A stretch of DNA of 64,000 nt from Pseudorhodoplanes sinuspersici (GTDB lineage Bacteria > Pseudomonadota > Alphaproteobacteria > Rhizobiales > Xanthobacteraceae), in assembly GCF_002119765.1 (NCBI RefSeq), contig NZ_CP021112.1, forward strand, positions 3,466,501-3,530,500, given 5' to 3'. Below the pieces are notes generated by a model. That model saw only the letters and a program-made list of their open reading frames with translations. It was not told the DNA's origin and ran no database searches. A program made the translations under genes and the position numbers. Within the stretch, counting starts at the first letter, position 1. Each line of letters starts with the position of its first letter. Below are positions 42,239 to 50,824 of the stretch, piece after piece.

Positions 42239-43036
42239 ATGACGAAACCCTATCTCCAGATTCAAGGCGTCGAGAAAACCTTCAAGCGCGGCTCGCAGGA
42301 GACAATTGTCCTCAAAGACATCGACCTCACCGTCAACAAGGGCGAGTTCGTCTCGATCATCGGTCATTCCGGCTGCGGCAAGTCCACGCTGCTCAACATC
42401 GTGGCGGGCTTGATCGACGCCACCATCGGCGGCGTTCTCCTTGAGGACCGCGAGGTCAATTCGCCGGGGCCGGACCGCGCGGTCGTGTTCCAGAACCACT
42501 CATTGCTGCCTTGGCTGACGGTCTACGACAATGTCAGCCTCGCGGTGAACAAGGTGTTCTCTGGCACCAAGTCACGCGCCGAGCGTCATGCCTGGACGCT
42601 GCACAATCTCGATCTCGTGCAGATGACGCATGCCAAGGACAAGCGGCCGGGTGAAGTGTCCGGCGGCATGAAGCAGCGGGTCGGTATCGCCCGTGCGCTG
42701 GCCATGGAGCCGAAGGTGCTGCTGCTCGATGAGCCGTTCGGTGCGCTCGATGCGCTGACGCGCGCGCATCTGCAGGACTCGGTCATGGCGATCCATCAGA
42801 AGCTCGGCAATACGGTGATGATGATCACGCATGACGTGGACGAAGCCGTGTTGCTCTCCGACCGCATCGTGATGATGACCAACGGTCCGGCGGCACGGAT
42901 CGGTGAAATCCTCGACGTGCCGCTGGCGCGTCCGCGGAAGCGGCTCGAGCTGGCTGGCAATCAGGCCTATCTCAAGTGTCGTCAGCGCGTGCTCGAATTC
43001 CTTTACGAGCGGCACCGCTTCGTCGAAGCCGCGTAA
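42239..43036 (+). CDS. nrtC: Nitrate ABC importer ATP-binding protein
   Basis: 265 residues from the ATG at 42239, preceded by AAGGAGGAGCACG; the longer frame is not used. Walker A GHSGCGKSTLLN, signature VSGGMKQRVGIARAL, Walker B VLLLDEPFGALDALTR, H-loop ITHDVDEAV. It is a single-domain ATPase, like NrtD, without the extra NrtA-like domain of cyanobacterial NrtC. It drives nitrate import with NrtA and NrtB. Confidence 0.92.
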   Translation: MTKPYLQIQGVEKTFKRGSQETIVLKDIDLTVNKGEFVSIIGHSGCGKSTLLNIVAGLIDATIGGVLLEDREVNSPGPDRAVVFQNHSLLPWLTVYDNVSLAVNKVFSGTKSRAERHAWTLHNLDLVQMTHAKDKRPGEVSGGMKQRVGIARALAMEPKVLLLDEPFGALDALTRAHLQDSVMAIHQKLGNTVMMITHDVDEAVLLSDRIVMMTNGPAARIGEILDVPLARPRKRLELAGNQAYLKCRQRVLEFLYERHRFVEAA

Positions 43037-43077
43037 GGACGCTCGTTTCCCCAGCCATCAAGCCAAGGGAGAATCTC

Positions 43078-43503
43078 GTGACACCGCATCAGGTCAAGCT
43101 CGTTCAGGACAGTTTTGCAAAGGTGGCGCCGATCGCGCCGCAGGCCGCAACGCTCTTTTACGATCGTTTGTTCGAGATCGCGCCGCAGGTGAAGCCGATG
43201 TTCAAGGGCGATCTCGATGAGCAGAAGAGAAAGCTGATGTCGATCCTGGCTGTTGTCGTCAACGGTCTCGACAAGCTCGATACCGTTCTTCCTGCGGCCA
43301 GCATGCTGGCCAAGAAGCATGTGAGCTACGGTGTGGAGGCCGCGCATTATCAGCCGGTCGGCGGGGCGTTGCTCTGGACGCTGGAAAGAGGGCTTGGCGA
43401 AGGCTGGACAGGCGAGGTGGCCGACGCTTGGACGGAAGCCTACACGACGTTGTCGGGCTTCATGATCAGCGAAGCCTATCCGCAAACTAAAGCGGCGGAA
43501 TAG
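43078..43503 (+). CDS. Single-domain bacterial haemoglobin
   Basis: 141 residues from the GTG at 43078, with AAGGGAGAA upstream. A Vitreoscilla-type globin: Tyr28 at the B10 position (LFYDRLF), His81 as the proximal haem ligand (MLAKKHVSYGVEAAHY). It has no reductase domain. In Bradyrhizobium a similar globin (Bjgb) in the nitrate assimilation cluster protects against nitric oxide made from nitrite (family knowledge). Placed between the transporter and the reductase genes, it probably scavenges NO here, with the next gene product as its possible reductase. Confidence 0.9.
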   Translation: MTPHQVKLVQDSFAKVAPIAPQAATLFYDRLFEIAPQVKPMFKGDLDEQKRKLMSILAVVVNGLDKLDTVLPAASMLAKKHVSYGVEAAHYQPVGGALLWTLERGLGEGWTGEVADAWTEAYTTLSGFMISEAYPQTKAAE

Positions 43504-43511
43504 GCAACGAC

Positions 43512-44741
43512 ATGAGCGAGCCTCTCGTCATCATCGGCAACGGCATGGCCGCGGCGAAGCTGGTGGAAAAGCTCTCCGCCCGTGCGCTCGGCCGATATGC
43601 CGTCGCCGTGATCGGCGAGGAGCCGCAGCTTGCCTATAACCGCGTTTTACTGTCCTCCGTTCTCGCCAACGATGTCGCGCAGGGCGATGTCGAGTTGAAG
43701 CCGAAGAGGTGGTGGCGGGACCGCGGCGTGACGGTGTTATATGGTCACGCAGCGACATCCGTCGATCGCGGCATCCGGCGCGTGAAGCTCGCCAGCGGTG
43801 CGACCATTCCCTATTCGAAGCTCGTCTTCGCCACCGGTTCGCGACCGATTGTCCTGCCGATCCCCGGCCGTGACCTGGCGGGGGTCATGACCTTCCGCGA
43901 TTTGCGTGACGTCGAGATGCTGAAACAGGCCGGCGCCAAAGCCTGCAACGCTGTGGTGATCGGCGGCGGTTTGCTTGGCCTTGAGGCGGCATACGGCCTT
44001 GCAAAGGCTGGCGCCAAAGTCACCGTCATTCATCTGATGGACCGGCTGATGGAGCGTCAGCTCGATGCCGAAGCCGCGGCGATGCTGAAGGCACAGGTCG
44101 AGGCCAAGGGCATCGAGGTTCTGCTGAGTGCGGAGACGGCGCAATTCGTCGGCGACAGGCATGTGACGCGTGTCGACCTGAAAGACGGCCGCTCGATCCC
44201 GGCCGACATCGTTGTCATGGCTGCAGGTATTGCACCCAACGTCGCGCTGGCGCGCACCGCCGGCGTCTCGATCAATCGCGGTATCGTCGTCGATGCGCAG
44301 ATGCAGACCGATATTTCCGGAATCTATGCCATCGGCGAATGCGCCGAATACAATGGCCGCTGCGTCGGGCTTGTCGAGCCGGCCTATGAACAGGCCTCTG
44401 TTCTCGCAGACAACCTGTCTGGGGCAGACGCCGCTTATGTTGGAAGTATTCCGGCGACCAATCTGAAGGTCACGGGTGTGAATGTCTTTTCCGCCGGTGA
44501 TTTTCTCGGCGCGCCGGGAACCGAGCAGATCTATCTGCGTGACCGCGGCCTCGGCGTCTACAAGAAGCTCGTCATTGCCAATGACAAACTGGTCGGGGCG
44601 GTGTTGTTCGGCGATACGGCCGATGGCCTCTGGTATCTCGACCTGATCCGCTCCGGCGTATCCACCGACCGCTTCCGCAACGAACTCGCGTTTGGCCGTG
44701 CGCTGGCCGAACGCAGCAACAACCTGGACATGGCGGCCTGA
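43512..44741 (+). CDS. FAD/NAD(P)-dependent flavoprotein (NirB-N/rubredoxin reductase type)
   Basis: 409 residues of the pyridine-nucleotide-disulfide oxidoreductase family: IIGNGMAAAKLVEKLSARALG, VVIGGGLLGLEAAYGLAKAGAKVTVIH (NAD(P) site) and GIYAIGECAEYNGRCVGLVEPAYEQA (FAD). It corresponds to the N-terminal domain of NasB/NirB but lacks the Fe-S and sirohaem domains. It starts eight bases after the globin gene, matching the bjgb-flp order in Bradyrhizobium, where Flp is thought to feed electrons to the globin or to NasC. Electron donor role is inferred. Confidence 0.88.
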   Translation: MSEPLVIIGNGMAAAKLVEKLSARALGRYAVAVIGEEPQLAYNRVLLSSVLANDVAQGDVELKPKRWWRDRGVTVLYGHAATSVDRGIRRVKLASGATIPYSKLVFATGSRPIVLPIPGRDLAGVMTFRDLRDVEMLKQAGAKACNAVVIGGGLLGLEAAYGLAKAGAKVTVIHLMDRLMERQLDAEAAAMLKAQVEAKGIEVLLSAETAQFVGDRHVTRVDLKDGRSIPADIVVMAAGIAPNVALARTAGVSINRGIVVDAQMQTDISGIYAIGECAEYNGRCVGLVEPAYEQASVLADNLSGADAAYVGSIPATNLKVTGVNVFSAGDFLGAPGTEQIYLRDRGLGVYKKLVIANDKLVGAVLFGDTADGLWYLDLIRSGVSTDRFRNELAFGRALAERSNNLDMAA

Positions 44742-44742
44742 C

Positions 44743-46503
44743 ATGTCCAGCGATTTCACCCCGGATCAGAAGCGGTATCTTGAAGGCTTCGTCTCCGGCC
44801 TGACAGCGGCGCGCACATCGCGCGGCGTTGGCGGTAGCGGGAAGGGCGAGCCGACCGGGCCTGACGCCATCCACATCAAGGCGCAGGATCGCATGATCGC
44901 AGGCGGCGGCAAGCTCGCAGAGCAGGAAAAGTTCAAGCGCGAACTGCATCCTTTCGACGCTTACGGCAAGCTTCGTGAGCAGTCCGAGCAGAACCAGGCG
45001 CCGAAGCCCGCTGACAATTTCCGCTGGCGCTATTTCGGCCTGTTCTATGTGGCGCCAGCGCAGACCTCGTATATGTGCCGATTGCGGATCGCCAACGGCA
45101 TCCTGTCGCACTGGCAGCTGGCCGGCCTTGCCGATGTGGCCGAGAAATATGCCGCGCCATATTCGCACGTGACGACGCGCGCCAATCTGCAGCTTCGCGA
45201 AATCGAGCCGAGGAACGCAACCAATGTCGTCGAGACGATCCAGGATATTGGTCTGTGTTCGCGCGGCTCGGGGGCGGACAATATCCGCAACGTCACCGGC
45301 ACACCGACCGCCGGCATCGATCCGCAGGAATTGCTTGATACGCGCTCCTATGCGCGTGAGTGGCATTACCACATCCTCAACGACCGCTCGCTTTACGGCC
45401 TGCCGCGTAAATTCAATGTTGCCTTCGATGGCGCGGGCAAGATTGCGGCGCTGGAAGACACCAATGACATCGGTTTCCAGGCCGTTGAGGTGGAAGATGG
45501 CTTCGGCGTCGAACCCGGAATCTATTTCCGCCTGACGCTGGGCGGCATCACCGGCCACAAGGATTTTGCACGCGATACCGGCGTCATTCTCAAGCCGAAC
45601 GAGGCGACGCCGATTTCCGATGCTATCGTGCGCGTCTACATCGAGCATGGCGACCGCACCAACCGCAACAAGGCCCGCCTGAAATATGTGCTCGATGCCT
45701 GGGGCTTCGACAAGTTTCTGACCGCCGTCGAGGAAAAGCTCGGTCGTCCGCTGATGCGTGTGCCGGCGGAGGCGATTGCCGAGCGTCCGGCCTTCGATCG
45801 CATGGCCCATATCGGCGTGCATCCGCAGAAGCAGGATGGTCTGCACTGGGTCGGCGTCGTTTTGCCGGTCGGCAAGATGACGATTGCGCAGATGCGGGGC
45901 ATCGCCAAAATCTCGCGCGAATGCGGGGACGGCGATATTCGCCTCACAGTCTGGCAGAACCTGCTGATCTCCGGCGTGACGACGGAGAAGGTTGCGCAGG
46001 TTGAAGCCGAGATCGCTGCGCTTGGCCTCACGACCAAGGCAACCTCGATCCGCGCCGGCCTTGTGGCTTGCACGGGCGCCACCGGCTGCCGTTTTGCTGC
46101 GGCCCATACCAAGGAGAGCGCGGAAGAGATCGCGCATTGGTGTGAGGAGCGTGTGCAGGTCGATACGCCGGTCAACATCCATCTCACCGGTTGCCATCAT
46201 TCCTGCGCCCAGCATTACATCGGCGATATCGGGCTGATCGGTGCGCGCGTCGTCATCAATGACGACGGCGATACGGTCGATGGTTTCCATATCCATGTCG
46301 GCGGCGGCTACGGACCGGATGCTGCGATCGGCCGGGAGATCTATCGCGACGTGAAGTCGGAGAATGCGCCGAAGGTCATTGAGCGCATGCTGAAAGGCTA
46401 TCTCGCACATCGGGCGTCGGCGGACGAAACCTTCATTGCCTTTTCGCGCAGGCATGATGTCGATGCGCTGAAGGACCTGTTCAATGCGGAGGCGGTGGAA
46501 TGA
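44743..46503 (+). CDS. nirA: Ferredoxin-type assimilatory nitrite reductase
   Basis: 586 residues from the ATG at 44743. A sirohaem/[4Fe-4S] enzyme: paired ferrite-like and sirohaem domains, with the cluster cysteines Cys443 and Cys449 (ACTGATGCRF) and Cys484 and Cys488 (TGCHHSCAQ). It reduces nitrite to ammonium with six electrons. The single large subunit without NADH domain is the NirA type, so electrons must come from a ferredoxin or from the Fe-S flavoprotein encoded next. It follows the flavoprotein gene by one base and its stop overlaps the next start. Confidence 0.93.
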   Translation: MSSDFTPDQKRYLEGFVSGLTAARTSRGVGGSGKGEPTGPDAIHIKAQDRMIAGGGKLAEQEKFKRELHPFDAYGKLREQSEQNQAPKPADNFRWRYFGLFYVAPAQTSYMCRLRIANGILSHWQLAGLADVAEKYAAPYSHVTTRANLQLREIEPRNATNVVETIQDIGLCSRGSGADNIRNVTGTPTAGIDPQELLDTRSYAREWHYHILNDRSLYGLPRKFNVAFDGAGKIAALEDTNDIGFQAVEVEDGFGVEPGIYFRLTLGGITGHKDFARDTGVILKPNEATPISDAIVRVYIEHGDRTNRNKARLKYVLDAWGFDKFLTAVEEKLGRPLMRVPAEAIAERPAFDRMAHIGVHPQKQDGLHWVGVVLPVGKMTIAQMRGIAKISRECGDGDIRLTVWQNLLISGVTTEKVAQVEAEIAALGLTTKATSIRAGLVACTGATGCRFAAAHTKESAEEIAHWCEERVQVDTPVNIHLTGCHHSCAQHYIGDIGLIGARVVINDDGDTVDGFHIHVGGGYGPDAAIGREIYRDVKSENAPKVIERMLKGYLAHRASADETFIAFSRRHDVDALKDLFNAEAVE

Positions 46504-48113
46504 TGAGTGTTTCTCCGCAGCCGATCGTCAATCTCGTTCCCGAAACCGCGCCATTCTCCGATGAGCAGCGTGCCTGGCTGAACGGATTTTTTGCCGGGCT
46601 TGTGTCGCTCGACGGCGCTGGCGTCACGGCGCTCTCGCCGGAACAGAATGCCGCGCTGATGCCGCAGACGCCGGGTGATGGCGATGACGGTGAAGCGCCA
46701 TGGCACGACCAGACCTTGCCGATGGCCGAGCGCATGACGCTGGCCGAAGGCCGTCCTCTGCGCCGGCGCATGATGGCGGCGATGGCGCAGCAGGATTGCG
46801 GCCAGTGCGGATACAACTGCAACGACTATGCCGACAAGATTTTCGACAAGTCGGAAGAGCGGCTCAATCTCTGCGTGCCCGGCGGCAAGGAAACCGCCCG
46901 CATGCTGAAACAGCTTTATGAGGAAATCGGCAATGCACCGGCCGCGGCGAAGGTGCCGGCGACGGCGGCTGCTCCGGCGCCCGCAAAACCCGCCGGGGAG
47001 GCCGGCCGTTCGCGCGACAATCCGGCTATTGCGACATTCGTCGGCCGCTACCGGCTCAACAAGAGCGGCTCGGAAAAGGAGACCTTCCATCTCGATTTCG
47101 ATCTGAGCGCAGCGAACCTCGATTACGTGGTCGGTGATGCCTTCGGTCTGTTTCCAACCAACGCCCCGGAATTGGTCGAGGCCATCATCGAGGCGCTTGG
47201 TGTGCAGCCGGATTTGCTTGTTGCAGGCCGTCCGCTGCGCAGCATCCTGATCGAAGATGTGTCGTTGTCGCCCGCGCCTGATTCGCTGTTCCAGCTCTTC
47301 TCCTACATCACCGGCGGCGAGCGCCGGCAGAAGGCGAAAGCGCTGGCCTCGGGCGACGATCCCGATGGCGATGCGGTAACGCTCGATGTGCTGGCGACGC
47401 TGGAAAAGTTTGCCGGTGTACGTCCGGATCCGGAGGCTTTCATCGAGGCTTTGGAGCCGCTGCAGCCGCGCCTTTACTCGATTTCGTCTTCGCCCAAGGT
47501 CGAGTCGGGCCGCCTGTCGCTGACGGTCGATACCGTGCGCTACAGGATCGGCCAGCGCCTGCGCAAAGGCGTGGCATCGAATTTTCTGGCCGAGCGCGTG
47601 AAGCCGGGCGATCCGGTCAAGGTCTATGTGCAGAAGGCCCATGCCTTCGGTCTGCCGTCCGATCCGTCGGTGCCGGTCATCATGGTCGGGCCAGGCACCG
47701 GTGTCGCGCCGTTCCGCGCCTTTCTGCATGAGCGAATGGCGACCCGAGCAACGGGTCCGAACTGGTTGTTCTTCGGCCATCAACGGCGCGAGCATGACTT
47801 CTTCTACGAAGATGAACTGACCGCGATGAAAGCGAGCGGCGTGCTCACGCGCCTATCGCTGGCGTGGTCGCGCGACGGCGACCACAAGTTCTATGTGCAG
47901 GACCGCATGCGCGAGGTCGGCCGTGATCTCTGGTCCTGGCTCGCCGACGGCGCCCACTTCTACGTCTGCGGCGACGCCAAGCGCATGGCGAAGGACGTCG
48001 AGCGCGCGCTGGTTGATATTGTTGCGCAATATGGTGCGCGCACGACCGATGAGGCCGTCGCATTCCTCGCCGAGTTGAAGAAGAACGGCCGCTATCAACA
48101 GGACGTGTATTGA
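46500..48113 (+). CDS. Fe-S domain/CysJ-type FAD-NADPH reductase hybrid
   Basis: 537 residues (an ATG one codon later is equally possible). The N-terminal part has a compact [4Fe-4S] motif: Cys100, Cys103, Cys107 and Cys125 (CGQCGYNC...NLCVPGG). After a Pro/Ala linker follows the sulfite-reductase-flavoprotein FAD domain (RLYSISSSP) and the NADPH domain (GPGTGVAPFRAFLHER, FYVCGDAKRMAKDVE). The FMN-binding flavodoxin domain of CysJ is absent; the Fe-S domain seems to take its place. It most likely passes NADPH electrons to NirA and/or the nitrate reductase, whose genes flank it. Confidence 0.9.
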   Translation: MMSVSPQPIVNLVPETAPFSDEQRAWLNGFFAGLVSLDGAGVTALSPEQNAALMPQTPGDGDDGEAPWHDQTLPMAERMTLAEGRPLRRRMMAAMAQQDCGQCGYNCNDYADKIFDKSEERLNLCVPGGKETARMLKQLYEEIGNAPAAAKVPATAAAPAPAKPAGEAGRSRDNPAIATFVGRYRLNKSGSEKETFHLDFDLSAANLDYVVGDAFGLFPTNAPELVEAIIEALGVQPDLLVAGRPLRSILIEDVSLSPAPDSLFQLFSYITGGERRQKAKALASGDDPDGDAVTLDVLATLEKFAGVRPDPEAFIEALEPLQPRLYSISSSPKVESGRLSLTVDTVRYRIGQRLRKGVASNFLAERVKPGDPVKVYVQKAHAFGLPSDPSVPVIMVGPGTGVAPFRAFLHERMATRATGPNWLFFGHQRREHDFFYEDELTAMKASGVLTRLSLAWSRDGDHKFYVQDRMREVGRDLWSWLADGAHFYVCGDAKRMAKDVERALVDIVAQYGARTTDEAVAFLAELKKNGRYQQDVY

Positions 48114-48121
48114 GGGAGCTG

Positions 48122-50824
48122 ATGAACGCACTCTCCAACGATCCGCCGGTTGTCCGCACCACATGCCCTTATTGCGGTGTCGGCTGTGGCGTGCTGGCGT
48201 CGCCGGACGGGCAGGGCGGTGCAATGATCTCCGGCGATCCCGATCATCCGTCCAATTTCGGACGGCTTTGTTCCAAGGGCTCGGCCCTTGATGAAACGCT
48301 GGGACTGGATAAGCGGCTCCTATATCCCATGGTGCGCCAGCCCAATGGAAAGATGGCGCGCACGGATTGGTCGACCGCGCTCGACAAGGTCTCGGATGGA
48401 TTGCGAACGATCATCGCGCGCGAGGGTCCTGATGCAGTCGCTTTCTATCTCTCCGGGCAATTGCTGACGGAAGATTACTACATCGCCAACAAGCTGATGA
48501 AGGGTTTCATCGGCACCGCCAATGTCGACACCAATTCGCGGCTTTGCATGTCCTCGTCAGTCGCAGGCCACAAGCGTGCTTTCGGCGCAGATACCGTGCC
48601 GGGGGTTTATGCCGATCTCGATCAGGCCGATCTGATCGTCCTTGTCGGATCGAATGCGGCCTGGTGTCACCCGGTGCTGTTTCAGCGGATCATGGCCAAC
48701 AAGCGCGAGCGCGGTGCAAAGCTCGTGGTGATCGATCCAAGGCGGACGATGACGGCGCAAGAGGCCGATCTGTTTCTGCCGATTGCGCCGGGTATGGATA
48801 GCGTGCTGTTCGCTGGCTTGCTGGCCTATCTCGCCGATACGCACACAATCGATTTCGGCTATATCGCCGCGCATACGGTCGATTTCGAAGCCGCGCTGGA
48901 GCGCTGCCGGTCGCTCGCACCGGATATTGCGCAAATCTCGAAGACGACCGGAATCGACGCAGCAGACATTATCCGCTTCTATGAATTGTTTGCAGGAACG
49001 CCAAATGCCGTCACCTGTTATTCGCAAGGCGTGAATCAGTCGGCGCAAGGGACCGACAAGGTCAACGCCATCATCAACTGCCATCTTGCAACCGGCCGCA
49101 TTGGCAAGGCGGGCATGGGGCCGTTTTCGCTCACCGGTCAGCCGAATGCGATGGGCGGACGCGAGGTCGGCGGGCTCGCCAATCAACTGGCAGCGCATAT
49201 GGGTTTTTCGCCGCTTGACGTCGATCGCGTCCGGCGTTTCTGGAATGCGCCGCGCATGGCCGAGCGCGAAGGCCACAAAGCGGTGCAGATGTTCGACGCG
49301 ATCAATCGCGGGGAGATCAAGGCGCTGTGGGTGATGGCGACAAATCCCGCCGTGTCACTGCCCAATGCGGGCCTGGTGCGCGACGCGCTGAGGAAGCTCG
49401 AATTGCTGATCGTGTCGGAGAATGTGCTGGTCAACGACACGGTCATGACCGGCGCGCACATTCTGCTGCCGGCTGCGGCCTGGGGTGAGAAGAGCGGGAC
49501 GGTAACAAATTCGGAACGGCGGATTTCGCGCCAGCGGGCTTTCCTGCCATTGCCTGGTGAAGCAAAGCCGGATTGGTGGATCATAGCGCAAGCTGCGAAG
49601 CGGCTCGGATATGGCAAGGCATTCAATTATGAAACCGCAGCCGATATCTTCCGCGAGCATGCGGCCTTGTCGGCTTACGAGAATGACGGCAGCCGCGATT
49701 TCGATATCGGCGCTTACGCAGATATCGACAGTGCGGACTTTGATACGATGACACCATTCCAATGGCCGCGCGCTGCAGGGCGCGCGCCCGGTGAAACGCG
49801 TTTTTTCGCTAGTGGCGATTTTTTCACAGCGGATGGCAAGGCACGCTTCGTTGCACCGGAAACGCCCGCTCTGCATTTTGCAGCCGATGCGGAGTTTTCC
49901 TTCACGCTCAATACCGGTCGCGTGCGTGATCAATGGCACACCATGACGCGGACGGGCCTCAGCCCGCGGCTGGCGTCGCATCTGCCTGAGCCATTCGTGG
50001 AGGTTCACCCGGACGATGCACGGGAGCATCACCTTGTCGATCACGGTTTTGCCCGCGTCACCACACGCTATGGCTCGTGTGTTCTGAAGGTTCATGTTAC
50101 GGACAACCAGCGGCGTGGCTCGCTGTTCGCCCCCATCCACTGGCATGGTACCAACGCATCGTCGGCGTGCATTGGCGAGCTCGTCAATCCCGCGACCGAT
50201 CCATTATCCGGTCAGCCTGAATCCAAGGCCACCCCGGCCAGCATCCAACGGGTGGATTACCGGTTTGCAGGATTTGTCCTGAGCAGGCGTGACCTTACGT
50301 TGCCGGAAGGCACGTGGTGGGTGAAAGCGGCCGCCGATGGCGGGGAGGGGATTCTTCTTGCTTCGAACGAAGGCATCCGTTTTTGGGAGGAATGGATGCA
50401 TTCCATCACGTCTGATGCAACCGTATCGTCTGATTTCTTGGACGAGCCGCGTGGTATCTATCGCGCGGCTATCTTCAAGGATGGCAAGCTCGATTTTTGC
50501 TTGTTCGTCGGTCCCGCCTCGCAGCGCCCGGAATGGAATGCGGCCAAGGCCGTGCTCGCGGCCGGTACGCTCGAAGAACAACAGCGGCGCGCATTGTTAT
50601 CAGGCCAGTCGGCCGATGGCATGGCCGATCACGGACCGATCGTCTGCGCCTGCTTCGGCGTCGGCCTGAAACTCATCCGCAATGCAATTGCAACCGGTGA
50701 GGCGACGGACGTCGCGAGTGTCGGCAAAGCCTTGCGCGCCGGAACCAATTGCGGTTCCTGCCAGCCGGAACTGAAAAGGATCATCGCTCATGAGCAGCAT
50801 GAACGCGCCGCGCACGCCGTCTGA
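48122..50824 (+). CDS. nasA: Assimilatory nitrate reductase, catalytic subunit
   Basis: 900 residues from the ATG at 48122 with GAGGGAGCTG upstream; a TTG four codons earlier is weaker. [4Fe-4S] cysteines Cys15, Cys18, Cys22 and Cys50 open the molybdopterin oxidoreductase domain (CPYCGVGCG ... RLCSKG), followed by the molydopterin dinucleotide-binding domain (SFTLNTGRVRDQWHTMTRTG). The C-terminus adds a BFD-like [2Fe-2S] domain (IVCACFGVG ... GTNCGSCQPELKRI). It reduces nitrate to nitrite in the cytosol. The last 35 bases overlap cysG. Confidence 0.94.
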   Translation: MNALSNDPPVVRTTCPYCGVGCGVLASPDGQGGAMISGDPDHPSNFGRLCSKGSALDETLGLDKRLLYPMVRQPNGKMARTDWSTALDKVSDGLRTIIAREGPDAVAFYLSGQLLTEDYYIANKLMKGFIGTANVDTNSRLCMSSSVAGHKRAFGADTVPGVYADLDQADLIVLVGSNAAWCHPVLFQRIMANKRERGAKLVVIDPRRTMTAQEADLFLPIAPGMDSVLFAGLLAYLADTHTIDFGYIAAHTVDFEAALERCRSLAPDIAQISKTTGIDAADIIRFYELFAGTPNAVTCYSQGVNQSAQGTDKVNAIINCHLATGRIGKAGMGPFSLTGQPNAMGGREVGGLANQLAAHMGFSPLDVDRVRRFWNAPRMAEREGHKAVQMFDAINRGEIKALWVMATNPAVSLPNAGLVRDALRKLELLIVSENVLVNDTVMTGAHILLPAAAWGEKSGTVTNSERRISRQRAFLPLPGEAKPDWWIIAQAAKRLGYGKAFNYETAADIFREHAALSAYENDGSRDFDIGAYADIDSADFDTMTPFQWPRAAGRAPGETRFFASGDFFTADGKARFVAPETPALHFAADAEFSFTLNTGRVRDQWHTMTRTGLSPRLASHLPEPFVEVHPDDAREHHLVDHGFARVTTRYGSCVLKVHVTDNQRRGSLFAPIHWHGTNASSACIGELVNPATDPLSGQPESKATPASIQRVDYRFAGFVLSRRDLTLPEGTWWVKAAADGGEGILLASNEGIRFWEEWMHSITSDATVSSDFLDEPRGIYRAAIFKDGKLDFCLFVGPASQRPEWNAAKAVLAAGTLEEQQRRALLSGQSADGMADHGPIVCACFGVGLKLIRNAIATGEATDVASVGKALRAGTNCGSCQPELKRIIAHEQHERAAHAV

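Noticed and set aside
44572-46455. 627-residue frame opposite the flavoprotein and nirA genes.
   Set aside because: Antisense shadow; nirA shows all sirohaem/Fe-S cysteines in its own frame.
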